The notes: generated by a model not told the origin, from the sequence alone. A stretch of 64,000 bases of DNA from Odiellus spinosus (GCA_963920705.1 CAWUCO010000283.1:1065770-1129769); one strand, 5' to 3'; counted from the stretch's first letter, positions 30,281 to 40,875 are shown. Made by a program: numbers and translations.

Positions 30281-32772
30281 TTTCACACTCAATTCTTTAG
30301 GAATGTCTAAAAATAATTTCTACGAAAACGTCTTTTTGTGTAAGGATAGGCTCCCAAATAATCATGATTTCATAATTCTAAAGTCTCATAGGTTTAACCT
30401 GTAAAATTGTGTTTTTTTTTTTTTCACGGAACGCGTCGTCTACGACGTAACATTCAACTGAAAAAGAGTCTTTCTAGAATCTAATCTAGATTCACTGAAA
30501 TGTAGGAATAAAAATTTCGTTGATTGATCATTTTTCACACTCGATTCTTTAGGAATGTCTAAAAATAATTTCTACGAAAACGTCTTTTTGTGTAAGGATA
30601 GGCTCCCAAATAATCGTAATTTCATAATCCTAAAGTCTCATAGGTTTAACCTGTAAAATTGTGTTTTTTTTTCCACGGAACGCGTCGTCTACGACGTAAC
30701 ATTCAACTGAAAAAGAGTCTTTCTAGAATCTAATCTAGATTCACTGAAATGTAGGAATAAAAATTTCGTTGATTGATCATTTTTCACACTCGATTCTTTA
30801 GGAATGTCTAACAATAATTTCTACGAAAACGTCTTTTTGTGTAAGGATAGGCTCCCAATTAATCATGATTTCATAATTCTAAAGTCTCATAGGTTTAACC
30901 TGTAAAATTGTGTTTTTTTTTCCACGGAACGCGTCGTCTACGACGTAACATTCAACTGAAAAAGAGTCTTTCTAGAATCTAATCTAGATTCACTGAAATG
31001 TAGGAATAAAAATTTCGTTGATTGATCATTTTTCACACTCGATTCTTTAGGAATGTCTAAAAATAATTTCTACGAAAACGTCTTTTTGTGTAAGGATAGG
31101 CTCCCAATTAATCATGATTTCATAATTCTAAAGTCTCATAGGTTTAACCTGTAAAATTGTGTTTTTTTTTTCCACGGAACGCGTCGTCTACGACGTAACA
31201 TTCAACTGAAAAAGAGTCTTTCTAGAATCTAATCTAGATTCACTGAAATGTAGGAATAAAAATTTCGTTGATTGATCATTTTTCACACTCGATTCTTTAG
31301 GAATGTCTAAAAATAATTTCTACGAAAACGTCTTTTTGTGTAAGGATAGGCTCCCAAATAATCGTAATTTCATAATCCTAAAGTCTCATAGGTTTAACCT
31401 GTAAAATTGTGTTTTTTTTCCACGGAACGCGTCGTCTACGACGTAACATTCAACTGAAAAAGAGTCTTTCTAGAATCTAATCTAGATTCACTGAAATGTA
31501 GGAATAAAAATTTCGTTGATTGATCATTTTTCACACTCGATTCTTTAGGAATGTCTAACAATAATTTCTACGAAAACGTCTTTTTGTGTAAGGATAGGCT
31601 CCCAATTAATCATGATTTCATAATTCTAAAGTCTCATAGGTTTAACCTGTAAAATTGTGTTTTTTTTTCCACGGAACGCGTCGTCTACGACGTAACATTC
31701 AACTGAAAAAGAGTCTTTCTAGAATCTAATCTAGATTCACTGAAATGTAGGAATAAAAATTTCGTTGATTGATCATTTTTCACACTCGATTCTTTAGGAA
31801 TGTCTAAAAATAATTTCTACGAAAACGTCTTTTTGTGTAAGGATAGGCTCCCAATTAATCATGATTTCATAATTCTAAAGTCTCATAGGTTTAACCTGTA
31901 AAATTGTGTTTTTTTTTCCACGGAACGCGTCGTCTACGACGTAACATTCAACTGAAAAAGAGTCTTTCTAGAATCTAATCTAGATTCACTGAAATGTAGG
32001 AATAAAAATTTCGTTGATTGATCATTTTTCACACTCGATTCTTTAGGAATGTCTAACAATAATTTCTACGAAAACGTCTTTTTGTGTAAGGATAGGCTCC
32101 CAATTAATCATGATTTCATAATTCTAAAGTCTCATAGGTTTAACCTGTAAAATTGTGTTTTTTTTTCCACTGAACGCGTCGTCTACGACGTAACATTCAA
32201 CTGAAAAAGAGTCTTTCTAGAATCTAATCTAGATTCACTGAAATGTAGGAATAAAAATTTCGTTGATTGATCATTTTTCACACTCGATTCTTTAGGAATG
32301 TCTAAAAATAATTTCTACGAAAACGTCTTTTTGTGTAAGGATAGGCTCCCAAATAATCGTAATTTCATAATCCTAAAGTCTCATAGGTTTAACCTGTAAA
32401 ATTGTGTTTTTTTTCCACGGAACGCGTCGTCTACGACGTAACATTCAACTGAAAAAGAGTCTTTCTAGAATCTAATCTAGATTCACTGAAATGTAGGAAT
32501 AAAAATTTCGTTGATTGATCATTTTTCACACTCGATTCTTTAGGAATGTCTAACAATAATTTCTACGAAAACGTCTTTTTGTGTAAGGATAGGCTCCCAA
32601 TTAATCATGATTTCATAATTCTAAAGTCTCATAGGTTTAACCTGTAAAATTGTGTTTTTTTTTCCACGGAACGCGTCGTCTACGACGTAACATTCAACTG
32701 AAAAAGAGTCTTTCTAGAATCTAATCTAGATTCACCGAAATGTAGGAATAAAAATTACGTTGATTGATCATT
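30281..32772. repeat. Ten-unit 249-bp tandem array with internal palindromes
   Basis: Units start TTTCACACTCGATTCTTTAG at about 30281 (divergent first unit, 252 bases), 30533, 30782, 31031, 31281, 31529, 31778, 32027, 32276 and 32524. Each contains CGTCGTCTACGACG and a GAATCTAATCTAGATTC palindrome, and a T-run of variable length. Sequence variants fall into three classes that partly repeat as a trimer. The array occupies the flank where PolB would be expected and has no ORF. An origin/enhancer role like baculovirus hr regions is conjecture. Confidence 0.92.
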
Positions 32773-32859
32773 TTTCACTTTGAAATTGAAATAAAATAAA
32801 ATAAAAATTAAATAAAATATCTTTGAAACATTTTTTATTGATAACAGAATATTTGGTTA

Positions 32860-32980
32860 AGGTATATTACATAAAATTAGGCGTTGTATTCGTATGTTTA
32901 GGGGCTAGAATAATACAATGGATATTCGGTGCCATGCCCTGAACATACGAATACAACGTCTAATTTTATGTAATATACCG
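32860..32980. repeat. Long hairpin inside Polinton
   Basis: GGTATATTACATAAAATTAG.. (from 32861) and its complement ..TTTTATGTAATATACC (to 32979) form about 38-bp arms with one mismatch around a 40-base loop. Confidence 0.85.
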
Positions 32981-33078
32981 CCGTTCCCGAATGTACACAT
33001 TCCACATTATCACAATAGAGATATTTTCCCTCCAGAGGTTTTGAGATACGGTCTGTGTTGAAAACGTCATCGGCTTAC

Positions 33079-33264
33079 TTACGAATTCAAATGCTCGTTA
33101 CTCATTGTTTCAAGTTTTCGTTTTAAGACAGCGTTTAGTATTGGTTCGTACACATATTTAATTCGCAATCTGAACATACATGATTGACGAAATTCATAGT
33201 TAACCCTATCTTCGTATGGAATTTCGTAAACAGTGGAAATACCAAATCTCACAGTTTTTCCCAT
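33079..33264 (-). CDS. Small ORF with PP1-docking-like motif
   Basis: 61 residues, beginning MGKTVRFG. KTVRF fits the RVxF docking motif for protein phosphatase 1 and is followed by IPYEDR and an Arg/Phe-rich stretch, recalling the layout of PPP1R15/GADD34-type eIF2-alpha phosphatase regulators, which some large DNA viruses also carry. Same strand as the structural genes, between the tandem array and the right TIR. The match is short and could be chance; treat it as a hypothesis. Confidence 0.35.
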   Translation of the reverse strand: MGKTVRFGISTVYEIPYEDRVNYEFRQSCMFRLRIKYVYEPILNAVLKRKLETMSNEHLNS

Positions 33265-33426
33265 GATTATAGGATCCTACGTTCTATATCTATAGTAATT
33301 TCTACAAATAGACAAACAACGTTTACAATGTTTGGTTTCCATTGATGCATGTCTTATATACATCTCTTAAATACAAATTTTTATCTCCACCACCTTGAAT
33401 CCATATCCCCCACCGAAGCTTGTTTA

Positions 33427-34579
33427 TACACTTCTCTTGAACAAGTAAACCCGAGCGTGTGATATCAAATTCTTATCTCCGCCACCTCGAATACATATTT
33501 CCAGGAGATGATGCGCCATGACAGAGATCCGCCATGACAGAGATCAGCCATGACAGGGGATCCGCCATGACAGGGGTCTGCCATGTAGGGCTACGTCAAT
33601 ATGACAGACCGTGAAATTGTTATTAATCGAACATGGTTGCTACGAGATCTATTTTACAAACTTTAACTGCAATAACTCCGCCGCTGGTCTTAAACACTAT
33701 GCGTCTATGGAGAATTAACATACGCCACTCTTCTATGGAGAATTAACATACGCCACTCTTCTATGGAGAATTAACATACGCCACTCTTCTATGGAGAATT
33801 AACATACGCCACTCTTCTATGGAGAATTAACATACGCCACTCTTCTATGGAGAATTAACATACGCCACTCTTCTATGGAGAATTAACATACGCCACTCTT
33901 CTATGGAGAATTAACATACGCCACTCTTCTATGGAGAATTAACATACGCCACTCTTCTATGGAGAATTAACATACGCCACTCTTCTATGGAGAATTAACA
34001 TACGCCACTCTTCTATGAGAATTTAACATACGCCACTCTTCTATGAGAATTTAACATACGCCACAAAACCACCGCATTTTGTGGCGGTTTTGTGGTCCTA
34101 TTTCCAGGGTATGATGCGCCATGACAGAGATCCGCCATGACAGGGGATCCACCGTGTAGGGCTACGCCATGGCAGGGGATCCGCCATGACAGGGGTCTAC
34201 CATGTAGGGCTACGTCAATATGACAGACCGTGAAATTGTTATTAATCGAACATGGCTGCTATGAGATCTATTTTCCAGACTTTAACTGCAATAAATACGC
34301 CCTAGGATACTACATTCTATATCTATAGCGATCTATTTTCTATAACCCAGCCTTTAACAGTACTAAGGTTTCCACCGAAGCGTGTCTTATACACTCAAAC
34401 AAGTAAACACGAGCGTGCGATATCAAATTCATATCTACAACAACGCTCTCGAATCCTTATCTCCGCCGCTCTTGAATCCTTATCTCCGCCGCTGGTCTAT
34501 GGGAATTTAACATACGCCACAAAACCGCCACATTTTGTGGCGGTGGCGTATGGTCTCAGACGAACACTATACCACTACT
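33427..34579 (-). repeat. Polinton right terminal inverted repeat
   Basis: Inverted partner of 22887-24134, about 95 bases shorter, mainly because its 28-bp array has 13 units (33706-34060) instead of 17; it also has an extra CATGACAGAGATC unit. The outer 500 bases are almost identical between the two ends. Confidence 0.93.
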
Positions 34580-34668
34580 GATATATATAGATATATACTA
34601 GATATATATATATATATATAGATATAGATATATATATAGATATCGTCTCGTCTCGTCTCGTCTCGAAG
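34580..34668 (+). repeat. Microsatellite continuing right of the Polinton, then CGTCT repeat
   Basis: GATATA target copy at 34580-34585, TAGATATATAC-type repeats to about 34643, then four CGTCT units (34644-34666). Confidence 0.85.
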
Positions 34669-34904
34669 ATCACTGTACACGGCTTATTTCGATTATGAAA
34701 AAAATCGGAAATGTTTCTTGGTTTTATAGTGGAGAATAGTGGAGAAAACGGAAGCTTATTTTTTTTTTTTCCAACATCAGATGTCCATTTTTTCTTCAAA
34801 ATTGTTGTTTTTTAAACACGGGAAACCTACTGTGCTTTTGTTCAAGGAGAGTTTTCACCACTATCATTTTTCTTAAGAGGTTTAACATTTTGTATCAATC
34901 CGCC

Positions 34905-35845
34905 TCAGCTTTAAATCTTATATCATTTCTATCTTGGATGCCCGTGTAAACGTACCTTTATTTAGATTCTTCAATCCACCCCAAGTTTGCAGAAAGCCTT
35001 AGCCTATACTGCCCGTTATACCTTTGCTTTTTGGACTAAATGATATATGGAAAACAGCTTAGCGCGTGTTGTCAACTCAAGCTGGTATTAAACGGTCAAA
35101 TTTCACAAAATTTTTGGACAATTTCTTAAATATCTTCTAAACTATCTCGAATTTTAAATAGATTTTTCAACTGAATTATTAATTAGATTAAGTTTAACCA
35201 TTTTGATATTTTTAATTATAAAATAAATTAATATTGGGATTCATTACCCTAAACGATATCACACCATAAGGCTCATTTGCATTCACTCCAAAAAGGTAGT
35301 ATATAAACCGTTCGAAATCCTTGATCTCTAGGCGCTTGGTTCGCAATGTTAATTTACCCATTGGTGGGGCGATGTTTGGAGAGTGGAAGATCGATGTGGA
35401 CAATATTAGTGAGGGACGCCTCGCTAGTATGGCCCGCTGAGATCGGACACTGGAGGTTGGACCTTGATGTGGGGATGGTCGGAGGTGATTATAACAGTGG
35501 GAGACGTCCCATTGCGTATAATCGCCTTCAACTGTCCAACATCGAGGTTTGACCGTAAAGTGGATGGTGGAAGGTGATAATATGCAATTGGAGACGTCCT
35601 GTTGCATATCATTGCACGAAACTTGAAACTTAATGTTGCAGCCACGCTTAAAGGAGGTAATTCTCGTTAAAGGGAATTGAACGATAAGCGGGTATGATAA
35701 TGTCTCTAGACTTTTGGCTCCACGAGCTCGGTCACGTGATATCCGCTTACACAGGATATCCGCTTACACAGGAAGTGACACACAGACACACACACACACG
35801 ACCAGTGTAAAACCTCCCCCTAAAGTTCAGTCGGGGAGGTAAAAA
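34905..35845 (+). repeat. Dispersed repeat R1, near-complete copy
   Basis: Same block order as 10180-11000: TATCTTGGATGCCCGTGTAA, the TTTTTGGACTAAATGATATA block, a TATA box (GTAGTATATAAACCG, 35296), GTGGACxATATTAGxGAGGG (35396), CTTAAAGGAGGTAATTCTCG (35647), GGTCACGTGATATCCG (35731, with a short local duplication) and a terminal hairpin ACCTCCCC..GTTCAGTC..GGGGAGGT (35812-35843). Confidence 0.65.
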
Positions 35846-37032
35846 CACTCGAATCTAAACTCGAATTTCATCAGAAACGGTAATGTCTTTTCCAATAGAC
35901 CCGCGGCGCTTGATAACTGAACTTCTCGTCGTCGTCGTATTCCTTTCCCCACTGTCCACTGAATTAGAATTAATACAGACAAAGGAAATTTTGAAAAAAT
36001 TTGATAAGACTTAGTTCGGGTACAAGTTAAACACAGACTTCAATAATGAAATATTGATAAAGTGTATGAAGTAATAGAAAGTAAGGTGCCTGAATGTGTT
36101 ACAAAAGGGTGAAAACATAAGCTTAGCTGAGCTTTATTAATTACTTCAAAATGAAAAACAAAAATTTTATTTCTTAAACAGTGAAATGATAAGGTATATC
36201 CATAGAATTCGAGTTAATAGAGAGAAAGGTGCCAGAATGATCTACAAAAGGGTGAAATCTTAAGTTTAGCCGAGTTTTATTAATTGCTTCATAATGGTTA
36301 ACAAACACTTTATTTCTTAAACAGTAGAATGAAAAGTAATATCCATTGAATTAGAGTTAATAGAGAGAAAGTATAGTTTATTGAGTACAAGTGCTTCACT
36401 TGGTTAAACAAAGATTTCAATAATGATAGATTGATAAGGTATATGAAGTAATAGAGAGAAAGGTGCCTTAATGGGTAACGAAAAGGTTAAAACATAAACC
36501 TAGCCGAGCTTTATTAAGTGGTTCTAAATTGATAAACCTAAATTTATTTAATTTATTAAACAGTAGATAAGCTTTTTTTAATGGTATTTTTTATCGGTAA
36601 CAGAAAATTACATTCACTGGGTTCTTCTACTCGGGTAGCCCTCTTCAGCCGTTTATTTTTGACTATTGTATTATATCATGATTATCCCATTAAAGTCACC
36701 TTAATTCACCGTAATTAAGAAGTAGACAAGGTTTTCTTATCATTTAACTTGAATATTTTATCTCGTCTCGGCCTATACAGGGTGGAAACCTTCGCCGGCG
36801 TCCAGTTGAGATACTTCCCCTTACGCATTGTTGTTATTCAGTGAAATGTTAAGGGATTTACAGGCGCTATTGGGATCAGTTCACTTCAGTTCCACTTCAT
36901 AATCAAAGGTTTCAGTTTTAATGTAGAGAAATGAAATGCATAAGTGAAATCAATGACGGATTTAATTTAATTAGGAAAGAAAAGATGTCACTTGCGGAAA
37001 CCAAATAGCCCAAATTGAAGTTAATCAAACAT

Positions 37033-37140
37033 ACCCCCAAAAGAAAAAATCCACCGGCGTTAAATCTGGCGATTATGACCTAGACTGTTTTGTAAAAACC
37101 CGATTTCTTGAAAGAGGCACGGTGATTCGACAAAACAGTC
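37033..37140. repeat. Scrambled pieces of the transposase gene upstream of its start
   Basis: 37033-37076 is an inverted copy of about 38203-38246 (the PDLTPVDFFFW coding region). 37094-37130 is a direct copy of about 37487-37524 (coding RFLERGTVIR). The second piece is enclosed by a small inverted repeat (GATTATGA..CTGTTTTGT / ACAAAACAG..TCATAATC). Confidence 0.8.
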
Positions 37141-37154
37141 ATAATCAAACAACA

Positions 37155-37315
37155 AAAAACGGACTGCTTTCTTCAATGAGAAACATTTAACCTTTGTTTC
37201 GCAGTCTAAGTCATGCAAAACAAAATTCTTATTTTTTGAAACAATAAAAAACCAAGACAGTAAATGCGAAACAAAGGCTACATGTTTCTAATTGAAGAAA
37301 GCAGTCCGTTTTCTA
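37155..37315. repeat. MITE nested in the mariner-type element
   Basis: About 45-base inverted ends (AAACGGACTGCTTTCTTCAA and complement) enclosing AAACATTTAACCTTTGTTTCGC and its near complement. Confidence 0.8.
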
Positions 37316-37333
37316 GCTTACATCTGGTAAAAC

Positions 37334-38422
37334 ATGGCTGAAATTGATTTGTACAGTTTTGAGGATTACCTTGAAATGTTTTTCATTTACGGAGAGTGTC
37401 AGAGAAACGCAAGGTTAGCTGCTAGGACGTTTGCAGAAAGGTTTCCGAACCGGCCACATCCGGGGCATCAAGTAATTTTAAACGCAATAACCCGATTCCT
37501 TGAAAGAGGCACGGTGATTCGACGTAATGCACCAGTGCGACATCAACATCATCCGCCAGTATTACAAGGAGGTGGACACGGGGCGGGCAGACGAAACGAA
37601 GTAGTAAGGCGTATCGTAGAACACCCCCACACCAGTTCACGTGCAATCGGAGCGGAATTAAATTGTTCTCATACAACGGTCTTAAAAATTCTTCGTGGTG
37701 AAGGATTTCACCCCTACAAAATTCATCTTCACCAACATCTTAAACCGCAAGACTTTGGACCACGCGTAGAGTTTTGCCGATGGGTATTGGACCAAATTGA
37801 AGTTGATGGAAATTTCCTAAACCACGTAATTACGAGTGATGAGTGTACGTTTTACCGGGACGGTACAGTTAACCGCCACAACATGCACTACTGGTCGAGG
37901 GAAAATCCCCATTGGCTAAGGGCGAATCATCACCAAGAAAACTGGAGGATAAACGTTTGGTGTGGATTGTTAGGTGATCGGGTAATTGAACCTGTTTTTC
38001 TCGAAGAACATCTAAACGGAGATCTCTTAAACACCGTAGTGTCCGATGCCCTAGACGATCTTCCCTTAGCAGAACGAAGACGAGTCTGGTACCAGCACCA
38101 TGGTGCACCACCGCATTTTGCACGTGTTTCTCGGGATTGGCTAGACGCGGAATTCGGTCCCCAATGGATAGGTCGTGGTGGTCCAGTCGCTTGGCCACCT
38201 CGTTCGCCAGATTTAACGCCAGTGGATTTTTTCTTTTGGGGGTATGTACAAAGCCTTGTGTACGCCACTGAGCCACCAACACTTGATAGCCTTCGAGACC
38301 GAATTCAGCAAGCGGATGCTCTCGTTTCTCCCGAGATGTTAACTCGCGAAAGAGAAAACTGGCAAGTCCGTTGTCGGCAATGTGTCAATGTCGACGGAAG
38401 ACATTTTGAACATTTAATGTAA
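37334..38422 (+). CDS. Mariner-type transposase, open frame but second catalytic Asp is His
   Basis: A full-length 362-residue protein. It has two N-terminal helix-turn-helix-like regions (residues about 20-60 and 95-125) and the HLHQHLKPQDFGPRVEFCRW segment, then the DDE/D core. The first acidic residue is D169 in ITSDECTF and the last is D293 in RSPDLTPVDFFFWG. The second should be the Asp of the family motif QxDGAPPHF, but codon 256 (38099-38101) is CAT, giving QHHGAPPHF. The degenerate relative at 20.7 kb keeps Asp there. The change should abolish catalysis although DNA binding may remain. Ends ...DGRHFEHLM. A recent single-base change or a retained repressor function are both possible. 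Confidence 0.9.
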   Translation: MAEIDLYSFEDYLEMFFIYGECQRNARLAARTFAERFPNRPHPGHQVILNAITRFLERGTVIRRNAPVRHQHHPPVLQGGGHGAGRRNEVVRRIVEHPHTSSRAIGAELNCSHTTVLKILRGEGFHPYKIHLHQHLKPQDFGPRVEFCRWVLDQIEVDGNFLNHVITSDECTFYRDGTVNRHNMHYWSRENPHWLRANHHQENWRINVWCGLLGDRVIEPVFLEEHLNGDLLNTVVSDALDDLPLAERRRVWYQHHGAPPHFARVSRDWLDAEFGPQWIGRGGPVAWPPRSPDLTPVDFFFWGYVQSLVYATEPPTLDSLRDRIQQADALVSPEMLTRERENWQVRCRQCVNVDGRHFEHLM

Positions 38423-38721
38423 TGCTTTGTTATTAAATTTGAAGAGTTTAATGTTTAGATTTGGAAATGTTTGATTAACTTCAATTTGGGCTATTTGGTT
38501 TCCGCAAGTGACATCTTTTCTTTCCTAATTAAATTAAATCCGTCATTGATTTCACTTATGCATTTCATTTCTCTACATTAAAACTGAAACCTTTGATTAT
38601 TAAGTGGAACTGAAGTGAACTAATCCCAATAGCGCCTGTAAATCCCTTAACATTTCACTGAATAACAACAATGCGTAAGGGGAAGTATCTCGACTGGACG
38701 CCGGCGAAGGTTTCCACCCTG

Positions 38722-40205
38722 TATAAGTGAGATTTACAGATTCGATACTCATAGATGCACTTTACCAATGGGTGGATTATTTTAACGTTTAGAATTGTGG
38801 TGAACCCTCTCGCTAGCGCGATGTTGTCGTCTTCGATTGTTATGGCAATCAATTCTCACCTATATATGGGTAACGAAAAGGTTAAAACATAAACCTAGCC
38901 GAGCTTTATTAAGTGGTTCTAAATTGATAAACCTAAATTTATTTAATTTATTAAACAGAAGATAAGCTTTTTTTAATGGTATTTTTTATCGGTAACAGAA
39001 AATTACATTCACTGGGTTCTTCTACTCGGGTAGCCCTCTTCAGCCGTTTATTTTTGACTATTGTATTATATCATGATTATCCCATTAAAGTCACCTTAAT
39101 TCACCGTAATTAAGAAGTAGACAAGGTTTTCTTATCATTTAACTTGAATATTTTATCTCGTCTCGGCCTATATAAGTGAGATTTACAGATTCGCTACTCA
39201 TAGATGCACTTCACCAATGGGTGGATTATTTTAACGTTTAGAATTGTGGTGAACCCTCTCGCTAGCGCGATGTTGTCGTCTTCGATTGTTATGGCAATCA
39301 ATTCTCACCTATATATGGGTAACGAAAAGGTTAAAACATAAACCTAGCCGAGCTTTATTAAGTGGTTCTAAATTGATAAACCTAAATTTATTTAATTTAT
39401 TAAACAGAAGATAAGCTTTTTTTAATGGTATTTTTTATCGGTAACAGAAAATTACATTCACTGGGTTCTTCTACTCGGGTAGCCCTCTTCAGCCGTTTAT
39501 TTTTGACTATTGTATTATATCATGATTATCCCATTAAAGTCACCTTAATTCACCGTAATTAAGAAGTAGACAAGGTTTTCTTATCATTTAACTTGAATAT
39601 TTTATCTCGTCTCGGCCTATATAAGTGAGATTTACAGATTCGATACTCATAGATGCACTTCACCAATGGGTGGATTATTTTAACGTTTAGAATTGTGGTG
39701 AACCCTCTCGCTAGCGCGTTGTTGTCGTCTTCGATTGTTATGGCAATCAATTCTCACCTATATATGGGTAACGAAAAGGTTAAAACATAAACCTAGCCGA
39801 GCTTTATTAAGTGGTTCTAAATTGATAAACCTAAATTTATTTAATTTATTAAACAGAAGATAAGCTTTTTTTAATGGTATTTTTTATCGGTAACAGAAAA
39901 TTACATTCACTGGGTTCTTCTACTCGGGTAGCCCTCTTCAGCCGTTTATTTTTGACTATTGTATTATATCATGATTATCCCATTAAAGTCACCTTAATTC
40001 ACCGTAATTAAGAAGTAGACAAGGTTTTCTTATCATTTAACTTGAATATTTTATCTCGTCTCGGCCTATATAAGTGAGATTTACAGATTCGATACTCATA
40101 GATGCACTTCACCAATGGGTGGATTATTTTAACGTTTAGAATTGTGGTGAACCCTCTCGCTAGCGCGATGTTGTCGTCTTCGATTGTTATGGCAATCAAT
40201 TCTCA
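38722..40205 (+). repeat. 449-bp tandem repeats within R2
   Basis: Units start TATAAGTGAGATTTACAG at 38722, 39171, 39620 and 40069. Another partial unit lies left of the mariner-type insertion (36470-36777). Units differ by only a few bases. Confidence 0.9.
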
Positions 40206-40875
40206 CCTATATTTCGGTGATAATAGATCTCTTTCTCACGATCTTTTGGGTAAAGTACTTGAATAAACCGAGGCGATTGAACTTAAATCGCATTACTTAG
40301 AAATGTGGCTAATCCATTATGTCTGTGTAAGAACATTACACAATGAAAGGCCTAGGGAATAAATATCACTTGAGTTGGACTTCATATCATGGCAAGTTCT
40401 CAATTACATATGAAATTTAAAGTTAAACGTTCTCAATCTCCACTTTATTTTTTAATATACTTGAGTTTTGCGACTAGAATGTGCTTTAGATCCAGACTTT
40501 AATAATTGGCAAACTACTTAATAGCACCGTTGGCCAGGCCAAGTACAAAAAGTTCGGAATAATTTAAAAAAATGTTGGAGAAGATTTTTTTTATTAAACC
40601 TTTATTGGGTTATACTTGATAAAACTCCCAGTTTGCCCCCTCCCCCGACGTGAGCTTCGCCCCCCACGATGACGCAATGGTATCAAAAAAGCGTTATTGG
40701 CACTTAACACGTTTTTGGCTCATCCTACAGAAAAACTGTAAATATACAAATTAATGCTTGGGTTATTCTCTACAACATTGCTTTTACGCATATTTGTCCA
40801 CAGACGAATATTTCGCCCTCTATCGGCCATTGTTCTTTTTTTTTGGTAAAATACACTGAAATGCCCGTTAGAAGG

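Larger units (their letters stand above)
22887..34579 (-). mobile_element. Polinton/Maverick (adintovirus-like) element lacking DNA polymerase
   Basis: An 11.7-kb element with long inverted ends starting AGTAGTGGTATAGTG and ending in the complement (5'-AG..CT-3', as known for Polintons), and a 6-bp GATATA duplication (22881-22886, 34580-34585). Inside, all genes lie on the minus strand in the order: small ORF, tandem array, packaging ATPase, conserved Polinton protein, integrase, penton-like, pX/pVI-like, major capsid, protease. The expected protein-primed PolB is absent on both strands. It is thus able in principle to integrate and build particles but not to copy itself alone. The integrase has one frameshift; the other genes are open. 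Confidence 0.93.
36778..38721 (+). mobile_element. Tc1/mariner-superfamily element with TA duplication
   Basis: Ends CAGGGTGGAAACCTTCGCCG and complement; TIRs extend about 190 bases (to GAACTGAAGTGAAC-type sequence). TA on both sides (36776-36777, 38722-38723). The uninterrupted 449-bp repeats at about 39165-39180 show the empty site GGCCTATATAAG, proving the insertion and the TA duplication. Confidence 0.95.
35945..40385 (-). repeat. Dispersed repeat R2, copy B, amplified and interrupted
   Basis: Reverse complement of 8400-9390, enlarged by tandem copies of a 449-bp module and by a mariner-type insertion (36778-38721). Confidence 0.75.
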
